Source: JAHCHL01 sp964546835 (lineage in GTDB: Bacteria; Armatimonadota; Fimbriimonadia; Fimbriimonadales; ATM1). From it: a DNA stretch of 15,829 bases. The stretch is taken from positions 1 to 15,829 of the forward strand of contig CAZJKW010000040.1 in the NCBI GenBank assembly GCA_964546835.1. Reading direction: 5' to 3'. Position 1 is the first letter of the stretch. Every line of letters starts with the position of its first letter. The notes beneath the pieces are model-generated. The model was not told the origin of the DNA and did no database searches. It saw only the letters and a list, made by a program, of their open reading frames with translations. Positions 1 to 7,365 of the stretch are shown here, in pieces. A program made the position numbers and the translations under genes.

Positions 1-67
1 AATGTTGGCTGGAAGATTTCTTAAATCCATTCGTGAAAAGTTAGAAGGATTTGACTTTTTTCGCTAA
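1..67 (+). CDS. C-terminal end of an unidentified upstream gene (5' part outside window)
   Basis: Frame 2 is open from the left edge to a TAA at 65-67 and would encode about 21 residues ending in GFDFFR, with a mixed basic and aromatic composition. The stop lies just before the GGAG ribosome-binding site of miaB, which suits the last codons of an operon partner. Frame 3 is also open until a TAG at 42-44, so the true frame is uncertain. Too little remains to recognise a family. Confidence 0.35.
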   Translation, partial: MLAGRFLKSIREKLEGFDFFR

Positions 68-69
68 TT

Positions 70-73
70 GGAG
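70..73 (+). promoter_or_regulatory. Ribosome-binding site GGAG that decides the miaB start
   Basis: GGAG lies six bases before an in-frame TTG at 80. The alternative TTG at 68 has no purine-rich site at a usable distance, since GAAGGAT at 45-51 is too far upstream. The first ATG, at 116, would cut into the conserved N-terminus. The site therefore favours TTG at 80. Confidence 0.5.
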
Positions 74-79
74 CGCAAA

Positions 80-1426
80 TTGACAGTTTGCAAAAATAAG
101 CCTGGTTACAAAATTATGACCTGGGGCTGTCAAATGAATGTTGAAGACAGCGAACAAATGTCTTTGTATCTACAAGAGTTGGGACTTTCCGAGAGCGAAA
201 ACATCGAAGATGCGGAAGTTGTATTACTCAATACCTGTAGTGTAAGAAAAAAACCTGAAGACAAAGCATTTAGTGCTCTGGGAGTCCTCGCAATCGCAAA
301 GCAATCCAATCCAAAAATGGTCATCGGCGTTTGCGGTTGCATGGCTCAGTTAAGAGCCGACGAAATCAAGAAACGGGCTCCGCACGTTGACTTTGTAATT
401 GGAACCGCACAACTTAACGAAATTCCATCTCTTGTACGTAATGCGCGACAAATAAAGCAGTTTCAAAAGAGAACCGAATTACCTGAACGCAAGGGTGCCA
501 TCGTCACCGACGTCCCTCAGAGGCACCTCGGACGAAACGGAAAATTAAGAGCATTCGTGCCAATCCAATATGGCTGCGATAAGTTTTGCACTTATTGCAT
601 TGTTCCAACTACAAGGGGAAGAGAAAGAAGTAGAGCCACAGAAGATATTCTTGAAGAAATATCTGATTTGGCAAAGAAAGGGACAAAGGAAGTTACACTG
701 CTTGGCCAAACTGTCAATTCGTATGGAAAGAATCTTTTAGAGGGAAAAATTCCATTTTCGCAACTTCTTTGGAAAATATCTGAGATTCCCGGAATATCAA
801 GAATCCGTTACACTTCCCCCTATCCCAGAGATTTTAGAAAAGATCTGATTGAAGCCCACGCTAATTGCAAATCAGTGATGGAACATTGTCATTTACCGTT
901 GCAAAGCGGGGACAATGAAATGCTGAAACAAATGAAGCGGGTCTACACCGTTGAGTCGTTCACAGACATTTACCATCAACTTCGACAAATTGATGGTATG
1001 GCTGTTACTACGGACATCATCGTGGGTTATCCGGGTGAAACAGACGAACAGTTTCAAAACACTCTGGAAGTAATGAAGAAACTGAGATTTGATTCGGCTT
1101 TCATGTTTGCATACTCACCAAGACCGGGAACCCCTGCTGCGGTGATTCAGGATCAGATCCCAAAAGAAATTAAAATGAATCGACTCAAGGAATTGATTGC
1201 TTTGCAAAACAAGATTACCGAATCTATCAATCAATCCGAAGAAGGAAACTTTTTTGAAGTGATTGTCGAAGGAAAGTCTGAAAAAGATTCGAACCTTTAC
1301 AAAGGAACAACCAGACATTTCAAAACGATGCACTTTGAAGCGACCGAATCACTAGTCGGCTCCACCGTGATTGTAAGGGCCGATAAAGCTTATATTTGGG
1401 GCTTCATGGGCACGATCCATACCTAA
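80..1426 (+). CDS. miaB: tRNA-2-methylthio-N6-dimethylallyladenosine synthase MiaB
   Basis: MiaB is a radical-SAM methylthiotransferase that adds the methylthio group at C2 of N6-isopentenyladenosine-37 in tRNAs reading UNN codons. Numbered from TTG 80 (448 aa), the N-terminal MTTase domain carries the three ligands of the auxiliary 4Fe-4S cluster: C17 in WGCQMN, C53 in NTCSVR and C87 in GCMAQ. The radical-SAM cluster is CDKFCTYC (C166, C170, C173), followed by the typical TTRGRERSR stretch. A TRAM-type RNA-binding domain occupies about the last 60 residues. Length matches the family. GCQMN and the overall order separate MiaB from RimO and MtaB. The lipoprotein gene follows after 19 bases, so the two may be co-transcribed. 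Start choice is between TTG 80, TTG 68 and ATG 116; the GGAG site supports 80. Family assignment is very secure. Confidence 0.96.
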   Translation: MTVCKNKPGYKIMTWGCQMNVEDSEQMSLYLQELGLSESENIEDAEVVLLNTCSVRKKPEDKAFSALGVLAIAKQSNPKMVIGVCGCMAQLRADEIKKRAPHVDFVIGTAQLNEIPSLVRNARQIKQFQKRTELPERKGAIVTDVPQRHLGRNGKLRAFVPIQYGCDKFCTYCIVPTTRGRERSRATEDILEEISDLAKKGTKEVTLLGQTVNSYGKNLLEGKIPFSQLLWKISEIPGISRIRYTSPYPRDFRKDLIEAHANCKSVMEHCHLPLQSGDNEMLKQMKRVYTVESFTDIYHQLRQIDGMAVTTDIIVGYPGETDEQFQNTLEVMKKLRFDSAFMFAYSPRPGTPAAVIQDQIPKEIKMNRLKELIALQNKITESINQSEEGNFFEVIVEGKSEKDSNLYKGTTRHFKTMHFEATESLVGSTVIVRADKAYIWGFMGTIHT

Positions 1427-1445
1427 AATCTGTTAGACTTGCTAT

Positions 1446-1946
1446 ATGAAAGCAAAACTTATCCTCGCTTGCTTGTCGATTTTGGCTATCGGATGTTCTC
1501 AACAGGAGGCAGCAACCGATTCCAATAGCGGTCCAGCCGGGCCAAAACCTCTCACCGAATCAACGCCTGCTTCTGAGACAAAGTCGTCCGGAGTTGAAAC
1601 AATTGAGGTCGCAAAATGGCATCACAATTTGGAAGACGCATTGCGAGAAGCAAAAGCCCAAAACAAAATGGTAATGATAGATTTCAATGCAACTTGGTGC
1701 GGTCCTTGTCAACAAATGAAAAACGCCGTATTCCCTTCTGCCGCATTTCAAAATGCCGCCAAGGATTTTGTGTTAGTTGACATTGATACCGACAAGAATC
1801 CTGACCTTGCAAAAAAATATGGAGCGTCCAGCATTCCCGATTTCCGCTTCTTGACAAAAGATGGAAAAGAAGTTCATCAAGTTGTAGGCTCAAGACCTAC
1901 AAGTGAATTTGTTGCGGAAATGGAAAAAGCAAAATCAAAGAGTTAA
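1446..1946 (+). CDS. Thioredoxin-fold lipoprotein (DsbD-gamma / thioredoxin_7-like)
   Basis: The 166-residue product begins with a basic n-region, a hydrophobic stretch and a lipobox LAIGC, so lipidation at C17 and membrane anchoring outside the cytoplasm are expected. Residues 18-55 are a Ser/Thr/Pro-rich linker. A thioredoxin fold follows, with the active site WCGPC (C85, C88) in a context (MIDFNATWCGPCQQMKN) close to the C-terminal domain of DsbD. The presumed cis-proline is P131 in SSIPDF. Known relatives carry out thiol-disulfide exchange on exported proteins or cytochrome c maturation factors; the partner cannot be read here. The ATG has no clear Shine-Dalgarno sequence, which suggests coupling to miaB 19 bases upstream. 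The gene ends exactly where the opposing transporter gene ends. No Dsb or Ccm neighbour is visible in the window. Confidence 0.9.
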   Translation: MKAKLILACLSILAIGCSQQEAATDSNSGPAGPKPLTESTPASETKSSGVETIEVAKWHHNLEDALREAKAQNKMVMIDFNATWCGPCQQMKNAVFPSAAFQNAAKDFVLVDIDTDKNPDLAKKYGASSIPDFRFLTKDGKEVHQVVGSRPTSEFVAEMEKAKSKS

Positions 1947-3180
1947 TCAAGAATCCAATGATCCCGGCACGAAGGTTTCTTCTGCCGGGACCTGCTTTTG
2001 TAAACTTGTAAATGAAAGCAAAACCGCAATGGTTAATGCTCCGGCGCAAGCAATAAATGGTAAATGCGGCTCAATTTCATACAATTTACTTCCTGCACCC
2101 GCGCNNNNNNNNNNAACCGCTTCTCTTTTCATCAATGTGCGACACATTTGAATACCAAGCAGGAATCGCTAATAAAAATCCAAGCCCAATTAATGACGCT
2201 CCAACTGACAAGCTCAATATCGTTTGCATCGCTTCATACCAAAAGCCGCTTCCAATAATCCACGCGCCACACATACAAAGAAACAACCCAAATCTCACCG
2301 CACGCGACCTGCCCATCCTCTCTCCCGATTTACCTAACGGCACAGAAAACACCGCCATTATTGTTGCCGCAACCAATACAATGAGCCCAAATTGTGCCTG
2401 AGAAAGCCCATACTGATTAAGCGCAAACAACTGTACGACAGCGGCAGGAAATCCAACTGCCAAAAATGCGAAAAAGCCCAAAACCAAAACGCCCGGTACT
2501 TTCTTTAAACACACCGCCAAATCTTTCAATCGCATTTCACCATCATGAGAATTAGCAATTTCCTTTGCGGATTTCCCCGGTGCAAAAATGAAAGCAAAAG
2601 TTGCAGCAGCGAAAAAGATCCCTGATGCCAAAAAGAACGCGGAATGATAGTTACCGGTTAGCCCGTTCAGTGCACCGCCTATGGGAGCTCCCAATGCAAG
2701 CCCCATCATAAAACACAAATTTAGCATGCCCATTGCTTGGCTTCGTTCGTTTCCCGCAACAGATTCACCAACCGCTGCATATGCAGCAGGCCACAACATT
2801 GCAGCTGCAATGCCATCCAATACCCTTAACCCAATAAATGCAGCACCTTCTAAATATCCGATGTTTGTTGGAACGAGCATCGTTAACAGTGGAGTCAATG
2901 TCAAAACTGCTGGACCCAAAATCAGAAAAAGTCGCCTTCCAAATTTGTCGGTCAAATGCCCAAAAAACGGTTTGAAAATATTCTCGGAAAGCAAAAATGC
3001 AACAAGTACCGCACCAACCAATCCGGCACCGTAACCTCGTTCACGCTCAAGAAATGCCGGCATTGCTAATACATTAAGTACCGCAACACCGAGTTCGGCA
3101 CAAAAAGCAATAACCAATAAACGCAAAACAGGAGGGCGTTTCCAAACTGCCATCTCGCGATTTTGTTCTGCGTTTGTCAT
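1947..3180 (-). CDS. Major facilitator superfamily transporter, interrupted by an assembly gap
   Basis: This is a 12-helix MFS permease broken by the N-run at 2105-2114. From ATG 3180 the intact part covers about 355 residues: TM1, the loop 2-3 motif A (GHLTDKFGRR, about residues 74-83), a signature-like RVLDGIAAAMLWPAAYA around TM4, and helices up to about TM10. On the far side of the gap an in-frame stretch (AGAGSKLYEIEPHLPF, then a hydrophobic helix) ends at TGA 1949-1947 and looks like the last helix. The frames on either side match only if the missing length is a multiple of three, so the 10 Ns are a placeholder; some 15-20 residues around TM11 seem absent. A TTG at 3186 is an alternative start. 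Neither start has a clear ribosome-binding site, and the rpsI terminator lies directly upstream. Substrate unknown; motif A is common in drug and sugar porters. Confidence 0.85.
1962..1999 (+). terminator. Intrinsic terminator of the miaB-thioredoxin transcript, inside the MFS 3' end
   Basis: The arms TCCCGGCA (1962-1969) and TGCCGGGA (1983-1990) are perfect 8-bp complements around a 13-base loop, followed by CCTGCTTTTG. The hairpin starts 16 bases after the lipoprotein stop codon. It lies within the last coding bases of the opposing transporter gene, so it could work in both directions, though the minus-strand tail is less T-rich. Confidence 0.65.
2105..2114. other. Assembly gap (10 Ns)
   Basis: Ten consecutive N bases join two contigs. 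They fall inside the transporter gene. Codon phase on the two sides requires a missing length divisible by three, so ten is not the true size. Confidence 0.99.
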
Positions 3181-3184
3181 TTTC

Positions 3185-3225
3185 AAAACAAAAGGCGCGA
3201 ACCTTTCAATGAGTGTTCGCGCCTT
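3185..3225 (-). terminator. Intrinsic terminator of the ribosomal-protein operon, after rpsI
   Basis: A perfect 11-bp inverted repeat (AAGGCGCGAAC at 3192-3202, with its complement at 3215-3225) encloses a 12-base loop. On the minus strand it is followed by TTGTTTTG. It begins 20 bases after the rpsI stop codon. Its T-tract ends only four bases before the ATG of the transporter gene, so it separates the two genes and leaves no room for a conventional promoter between them. Confidence 0.85.
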
Positions 3226-3245
3226 GAATCTCTCAGCTCCAGAAT

Positions 3246-3632
3246 TTATCGTTTTACGAACTGGAAACCACGTCGAGCGCGTTTTCGTCCGTATTTCTTT
3301 CTTTCTTTCACTCTCGGGTCACGAGTCAAATATCCCGTTCTTCTAAGAGGAGATCTTAGATCCGGAGCCATTTCTATGATCGCACGTGCAATTCCGAGTT
3401 TTACAGCACCCGCCTGCCCTGCAAGCCCTCCACCAGTGGTTAATGCTGTAATGTCCAATTTTCCGGCAAGTCCAACATGTTTCATGGGGCTTTCAACAAT
3501 CATTTCAAGTACTTTCCGTCCCAAATATTCATCCATTTTCTTGCCATTAATGGTCACTGCGCCTGTACCATTTGTAATCCAAACGCGAGCAATCGCATTT
3601 TTTCTTCTTCCGGTACCGTAATACTTTTGCAT
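3246..3632 (-). CDS. rpsI: 30S ribosomal protein S9
   Basis: S9 binds 16S rRNA in the head of the small subunit, and its C-terminal tail reaches the P-site tRNA. The 128-residue product has the bacterial start YYGTGRRKNAIARV, the TTGGGLAGQAGAVKLGIARA core and the tail KKYGRKRARRGFQFVKR, ending in the expected Lys-Arg. The ATG overlaps the rplM stop by one base (TAATG), and a strong GGGAGG lies six bases upstream within the end of rplM. This is the last gene of the run, followed by a strong terminator. Confidence 0.98.
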   Translation of the reverse strand: MQKYYGTGRRKNAIARVWITNGTGAVTINGKKMDEYLGRKVLEMIVESPMKHVGLAGKLDITALTTGGGLAGQAGAVKLGIARAIIEMAPDLRSPLRRTGYLTRDPRVKERKKYGRKRARRGFQFVKR

Positions 3633-4066
3633 TATTTACCTCCCACCTTAATTGCCTCCGGATTTTGTGCTACATGTGGATGCTCACTACCGGAATAAAT
3701 CTGAAGTTTCTTTATAACGGCTCTTCCCAATCGGTGCTTTGGCAACATTCCCCAAACCGCCTTTTTAATTAGCCTTTCTGGGTTCGTATCCAATAACTTT
3801 CCGCGACTGATACTCTTGATTCCGCCTGGATACAGAGAGTGCCAATAAACCAATTCATCCTTTTTGTTTCCGGTCAAAATCGCTTTCGATGCATTAATCA
3901 CAATAACATGGTCGCCCATATCTGCATTGTAGGAAAACATCGGGTTATGCTTTCCTCTTAGCAATTGAGCAACCGTACATGCCAGACGCCCAACAGGTTG
4001 ACCCGTTGCATCGACAACAAACCATTTTCGCTTTACATCACTCGGTTTTACGGCATAGGTTCCCAT
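3632..4066 (-). CDS. rplM: 50S ribosomal protein L13
   Basis: L13 is an early-assembly protein of the large subunit, and its gene usually precedes rpsI. The 144-residue product shows RKWFVVDATGQPVGRLA near the start, LLRGKHNPMFSYNADMGD in the middle and MLPKHRLGRAVIKKLQIYSG followed by HPHVAQNP near the end, all typical. It starts at ATG 4066 with an AAGGA site overlapping the end of truA, nine bases after the truA stop. The TAATG junction with rpsI indicates coupled translation of the pair. Confidence 0.98.
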   Translation of the reverse strand: MGTYAVKPSDVKRKWFVVDATGQPVGRLACTVAQLLRGKHNPMFSYNADMGDHVIVINASKAILTGNKKDELVYWHSLYPGGIKSISRGKLLDTNPERLIKKAVWGMLPKHRLGRAVIKKLQIYSGSEHPHVAQNPEAIKVGGK

Positions 4067-4075
4067 ATTTTTTCC

Positions 4076-4876
4076 TTATTCTTGCTGCAAGTCTTCCTCT
4101 CGCAAATCTCTCAATTTCCTTCCAAATTTCACTTTCAGAAGAGTCAATCCCTTTGCTGGCAAAACCTGAGGTTTCGCCAAATCTCCTCTTTTTTGCGGGT
4201 TTAGGAGGAGTTTCATATCCATTGATTCTCGTTTTCCTCTTCCCACTTCAAATAATCCACCGGCAATTCTTCTCATCATGCCTTTAAGAAATGCGGTCCC
4301 TTCGACTTGAATGCGAATTTCAGATCCAACTCTCTTGATGCTAATCCCATATAGTTCACGAACTGCATTGTCAACATTTCGCATTTCCGTTCCGAAGTAC
4401 CTAAAGTCATGTTTCCCTTCAAAGAATTTTGCAGCAATTTGCATATTTTCAAGTTCCATTCGATGGCCTGATGCATAAACGAATCTTGATTCCAAAGGGC
4501 AAACTGATTGCAACTCAGAGATTCGATACTCGTAGGTTCTTGATCTTGCAAAAAACCTGGAATGAAACTCCATCGGCACCTTCACAGATTTTACAATCCG
4601 AATTTCAGACCCGGACAATTTGTTGATGACTTCAGCCCACTTTTTCGCAGGCATTGCATATCGAGTCGCAAAATCCGCAACTTGCCCCAAAGCATGTGCC
4701 CCGGAATCAGTTCGACTTGCTCCTCGCAGTTCAACTTCTTCTCCGGATATCCGGTGAATATATTCTTTCAATGTGCATTGGACTGTGCGAAATTGCTTTT
4801 GCTCAGCCCAGCCGTAAAAATCGGTCCCGTCGTACTGAACAACGAGTTTAACTCGCTGCACTGATTTGTCAGTCAA
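4076..4876 (-). CDS. truA: tRNA pseudouridine(38-40) synthase TruA
   Basis: TruA isomerises uridines 38, 39 and 40 in the tRNA anticodon arm. The 266-residue product has the family N-terminus VQYDGTDFYGWAEQ and the catalytic motif SRTDSGAHALGQ with nucleophile D57. A later motif, EGTAFLKGMMRRIAGGLFEVGRG, matches the conserved FLxxMVRxxxGxLxxVG region. The earliest in-frame start is TTG 4876, overlapping the rplQ stop by eight bases with no clear Shine-Dalgarno sequence, so coupling to rplQ is likely. A GTG at 4861 is a possible alternative start that keeps the whole fold. The position between rplQ and rplM matches Bacillus, except that the ECF transporter genes found there are absent here. 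Confidence 0.95.
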   Translation of the reverse strand: MTDKSVQRVKLVVQYDGTDFYGWAEQKQFRTVQCTLKEYIHRISGEEVELRGASRTDSGAHALGQVADFATRYAMPAKKWAEVINKLSGSEIRIVKSVKVPMEFHSRFFARSRTYEYRISELQSVCPLESRFVYASGHRMELENMQIAAKFFEGKHDFRYFGTEMRNVDNAVRELYGISIKRVGSEIRIQVEGTAFLKGMMRRIAGGLFEVGRGKRESMDMKLLLNPQKRGDLAKPQVLPAKGLTLLKVKFGRKLRDLREEDLQQE

Positions 4877-5306
4877 CCAATTCGATTACGGCAGTCGGGG
4901 CTCCATCGCCTCGACGAAATCCTGTTTTAGTGATTCTGGTGTACCCACCTGGTCTCGATTTGTATCTTGGAGCAACTCGATCAAAAAGATGCTTGACCAA
5001 GTCTTCACCGTTGATTAAGGAGCGTTCTGCTTCTTGTTCAACCGTAATCCCCAGGCTTCGCGAATCTCTTACCGGTGTACTTCGGCTATGACCTACCAGA
5101 ATTCTTCGTGCCTTTCTTCGCGCATGAACGGTGTCGTCCTTTGCCAGAGTGATTAATGGTTCAACCATTCTTCTCAGTTCTTTTGCGCGGGTTTCGGTTG
5201 TATGAACATATCCGGTTCTGATGAACTGCCGAGTTAAGTTCGTCAGAAGTGCCATCCTTTGATCGGACGGTAAACCGAGTTTGCGTCTGTCAACCTTGTG
5301 TCTCAT
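4869..5306 (-). CDS. rplQ: 50S ribosomal protein L17 with an internal insertion
   Basis: L17 sits near the polypeptide exit side of the large subunit. The N-terminal part (MRHKVDRRKLGLPSDQRMAL, then a segment with TTETRAKELRRMVEPLI) and the C-terminal part (HLFDRVAPRY, RPGGYTRITKTGFRRGDGAP, IELVD) are canonical. At 145 residues it exceeds the usual bacterial 115-130. The excess is a stretch of about 28 residues, roughly 71-98, between HARRKARRIL and the LVKHLF helix, rich in Arg, Ser and Glu (it includes STPVRDSRSLGITVEQEAER). Reading frame and neighbouring motifs are intact, so this is an insertion rather than a frameshift. It starts at ATG 5306 six bases after rpoA, with a GAGAG site. Confidence 0.97.
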   Translation of the reverse strand: MRHKVDRRKLGLPSDQRMALLTNLTRQFIRTGYVHTTETRAKELRRMVEPLITLAKDDTVHARRKARRILVGHSRSTPVRDSRSLGITVEQEAERSLINGEDLVKHLFDRVAPRYKSRPGGYTRITKTGFRRGDGAPTAVIELVD

Positions 5307-5312
5307 GCTCTC

Positions 5313-6296
5313 TTATTCCTCTTCGTCCTCATCATCGAGTACGTCAATTCTTCCGCCCTTACCCGGTCTCATTGCAAGGCCCTTTTCGGCGAGTTTTTCA
5401 GCAACTTCATCAAGTGCCTTTCTGCCGAATCCTCGAATTCCCAGCAAATCGCTTTCCGTGTATTGCATCAAATCTCGAAGTGAATCAATGTTCGCCCTTC
5501 TCAAGCAGTTAAAGGTCCGCTGGCTAAAGTCCATCTCTTCAACCCGAAAATCCGGAACGCCATCTAATTGAGGCATTTCTTCATCTTCGTCATTCAGCCC
5601 CAAGTCCATTCCACCGGCGGTAAGCGCAAAGAACTTTCTGAAATAACTGTCGATCAGTTCAGCTGCCTGGCTCATGGCGACGTTTGGAGCAACTGCACCG
5701 GTCGTCCAAACTTCAAATGTCAACCGTTCAAAGTCGGTTCGCTGGCCAACACGGGTCGCCTCAACGTTGTAATTCACTTTTCGAACCGGCGTGTATTGAG
5801 ACCCCATTGGAATGATTCCAATCGTTCCTTTGTACTTTTCATGTTTAGTAGGCAAAACGTATCCGGTACCCCAGCCCACAAAAAGTTCGGCATACAAACT
5901 TGCTCCCGAATCACTTATCGTACACAAGTAACATTCCGGGTTAATGATTTCAACGTCCGGCGGCGTTTGGATATCAGCACCTGTAACGCGCCCTTTGCCT
6001 TTAACATCAATAATCAACTCAAAATCTTCATCGGGGGGCCTATCTCGGTGAACGCGAATTGCCAAGTCCCGAAGGTTCAGAAGGAATTCGTTCATGTCTT
6101 CCTTCGCACCGGGAATCGGGGCAAATTCGTGAAGAACTTTTTCCACCCTGACGGCGGTTACAGCCGCACCGGGAATCGAGCCAAGCAACATTCGTCGCAT
6201 GGCATTGCCAATCGTTTGCCCGTATCCGCGCTCAAGAGGCGAAAGGACAAACTTTCCGTAGGTTTCGTTTAGTTCGAGTGTTTGTACGTGAGCCAT
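5313..6296 (-). CDS. rpoA: DNA-directed RNA polymerase subunit alpha
   Basis: Alpha dimerises to nucleate RNA polymerase assembly, and its C-terminal domain contacts UP elements and activators. The 327-residue product has the N-terminal domain up to about residue 230 (LERGYGQTIGNAMRRMLL and IPGAAVTAVR). An acidic linker follows (LNDEDEEMPQLDG, about 234-246). The C-terminal domain, about 256-310, contains FNCLRRANI and GIRGFGRKALDEV. R260, N263 and K293 align with the E. coli DNA-contacting R265, N268 and K298. It ends in a very acidic tail, DDEDEEE. ATG 6296 lies three bases after rpsD with an AAGG site. Placement between rpsD and rplQ is the standard alpha-operon order. Confidence 0.98.
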   Translation of the reverse strand: MAHVQTLELNETYGKFVLSPLERGYGQTIGNAMRRMLLGSIPGAAVTAVRVEKVLHEFAPIPGAKEDMNEFLLNLRDLAIRVHRDRPPDEDFELIIDVKGKGRVTGADIQTPPDVEIINPECYLCTISDSGASLYAELFVGWGTGYVLPTKHEKYKGTIGIIPMGSQYTPVRKVNYNVEATRVGQRTDFERLTFEVWTTGAVAPNVAMSQAAELIDSYFRKFFALTAGGMDLGLNDEDEEMPQLDGVPDFRVEEMDFSQRTFNCLRRANIDSLRDLMQYTESDLLGIRGFGRKALDEVAEKLAEKGLAMRPGKGGRIDVLDDEDEEE

Positions 6297-6299
6297 GAA

Positions 6300-6938
6300 T
6301 TACCTTGTGTAGAATTCAACGATCAGTTGCTCGTTGACTTGAGAATCAATTTCGTTTCGTTCGGGAGCCCTTAAAACCGAACCCTCATAAGTTCCGTTGT
6401 CCATGGATAACCATGCGGGTTGCTTAGTTGTGTTCACTCTTTCGATCGCGGTTTTGACTGCCGTTGCCTCCCGCTTGCTTTCGTGCAGACCGATTTTGTC
6501 TCCCGGTTTCAACATAAAACTAGGAATGTTGACGCGACGACCGTTCACCGTAAAAAATCGGTGGCCGACCATCTGACGAGCTTGACCACGCGATGAAGCC
6601 CATCCCAGTCGAAAAACAGCGTTATCCAATCGCATTTCGAGAAGTTGAAGCATGTTTTCGCCTGTAACACCTCTTCTTCTGGATGCTTCGTCCATATATG
6701 CGCTGAACTGACTCTCTCGAAGTTGATACATTCGTTTCAACTTTTGTTTCTCTTGAAGTTGCTCGCCGAATTCTGTTGTCTTTCTTCGTAACGCTTCTTC
6801 ACCATGCATGCCGGGTGGCTTCTTGCGCGCGTCTTTTTCCATCGCGCATTTACGCGTATAGCAACGCTCGCCTTTCAAAAACAACTTTTGACCGGCTCTG
6901 CGGCAATATCGGCACCTTGAATCCCAAATCACTGACAT
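6300..6938 (-). CDS. rpsD: 30S ribosomal protein S4, zinc-binding (C+) form
   Basis: S4 is a primary 16S rRNA-binding protein that starts assembly of the small-subunit body; in several bacteria it also represses its own operon. The 212-residue product carries four N-terminal cysteines (C9, C12, C26, C31) in the spacing of the zinc-containing S4 known from Thermus. The S4 RNA-binding motif follows: MRLDNAVFRLGWASSRGQAR and then VGHRFFTVNGRRVNIPS. The C-terminus IVEFYTR is near canonical (usually EYYSR). ATG 6938 lies 15 bases after rpsK with an AGGGGA site. An autoregulatory mRNA pseudoknot cannot be recognised by eye. Confidence 0.98.
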   Translation of the reverse strand: MSVIWDSRCRYCRRAGQKLFLKGERCYTRKCAMEKDARKKPPGMHGEEALRRKTTEFGEQLQEKQKLKRMYQLRESQFSAYMDEASRRRGVTGENMLQLLEMRLDNAVFRLGWASSRGQARQMVGHRFFTVNGRRVNIPSFMLKPGDKIGLHESKREATAVKTAIERVNTTKQPAWLSMDNGTYEGSVLRAPERNEIDSQVNEQLIVEFYTR

Positions 6939-6953
6939 TCGATTCGTTTCCCC

Positions 6954-7346
6954 TTACACCCTTCTCTTCTTTGGAGGTCTGCAACCGTTATGCGGGAGCG
7001 GCGTGACGTCTCTAATCGTTACCACGTCGAGCCCATTGGCTTGCAACGCCCGAATCGCGGTTTCTCTTCCACCACCGGGTCCCTGAACAAAAATATCTAT
7101 GCGCTTTACGCCATGATCATGGGCCCGTTTCGCAGCATCCTCCGCGGCAACTTGTGCTGCAAATGGAGTTCCTTTTCGACTACCTTTGAAATTCACGCGT
7201 CCCGAACTGGACCAACAGAGCACGTTGCCTTGCTTGTCGGTTATGGTGACAATCGTATTGTTGAACGTTGACTTAATATGTGCAACCGCATGAAGGACAT
7301 TCTTTGCGACTTTTGGTTTTGATTTTCCGGTTGGTTTTCTTGCCAT
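6954..7346 (-). CDS. rpsK: 30S ribosomal protein S11
   Basis: S11 lies on the small-subunit platform near the E site. The 130-residue product has a basic N-terminus, AHIKSTFNNTIVTITD, the GRVNFKGSRKGTPFAAQ segment and the C-terminal hallmark TPLPHNGCRPPKKRRV, including the Asn-Gly that is converted to isoaspartate in E. coli. It starts at ATG 7346 with AGGGAA upstream, 19 bases after rpsM. Length and motifs are ordinary. Confidence 0.98.
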   Translation of the reverse strand: MARKPTGKSKPKVAKNVLHAVAHIKSTFNNTIVTITDKQGNVLCWSSSGRVNFKGSRKGTPFAAQVAAEDAAKRAHDHGVKRIDIFVQGPGGGRETAIRALQANGLDVVTIRDVTPLPHNGCRPPKKRRV

Positions 7347-7365
7347 TGATTGATTTCCCTACGGA

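Noticed and set aside
2681..3034. A plus-strand open frame of 117 codons opposite the transporter
   Set aside because: It is the mirror of hydrophobic MFS codons, with no supporting signals.
3181..3245. Possible riboswitch or regulatory leader for the transporter
   Set aside because: The only structure is a simple perfect hairpin with a T-tract, which is explained as the rpsI terminator.
5568..6272. A 234-codon open frame on the plus strand opposite rpoA
   Set aside because: It lies wholly antisense to rpoA, has no ribosome-binding site, and its translation resembles no protein family; it reflects codon bias of rpoA.
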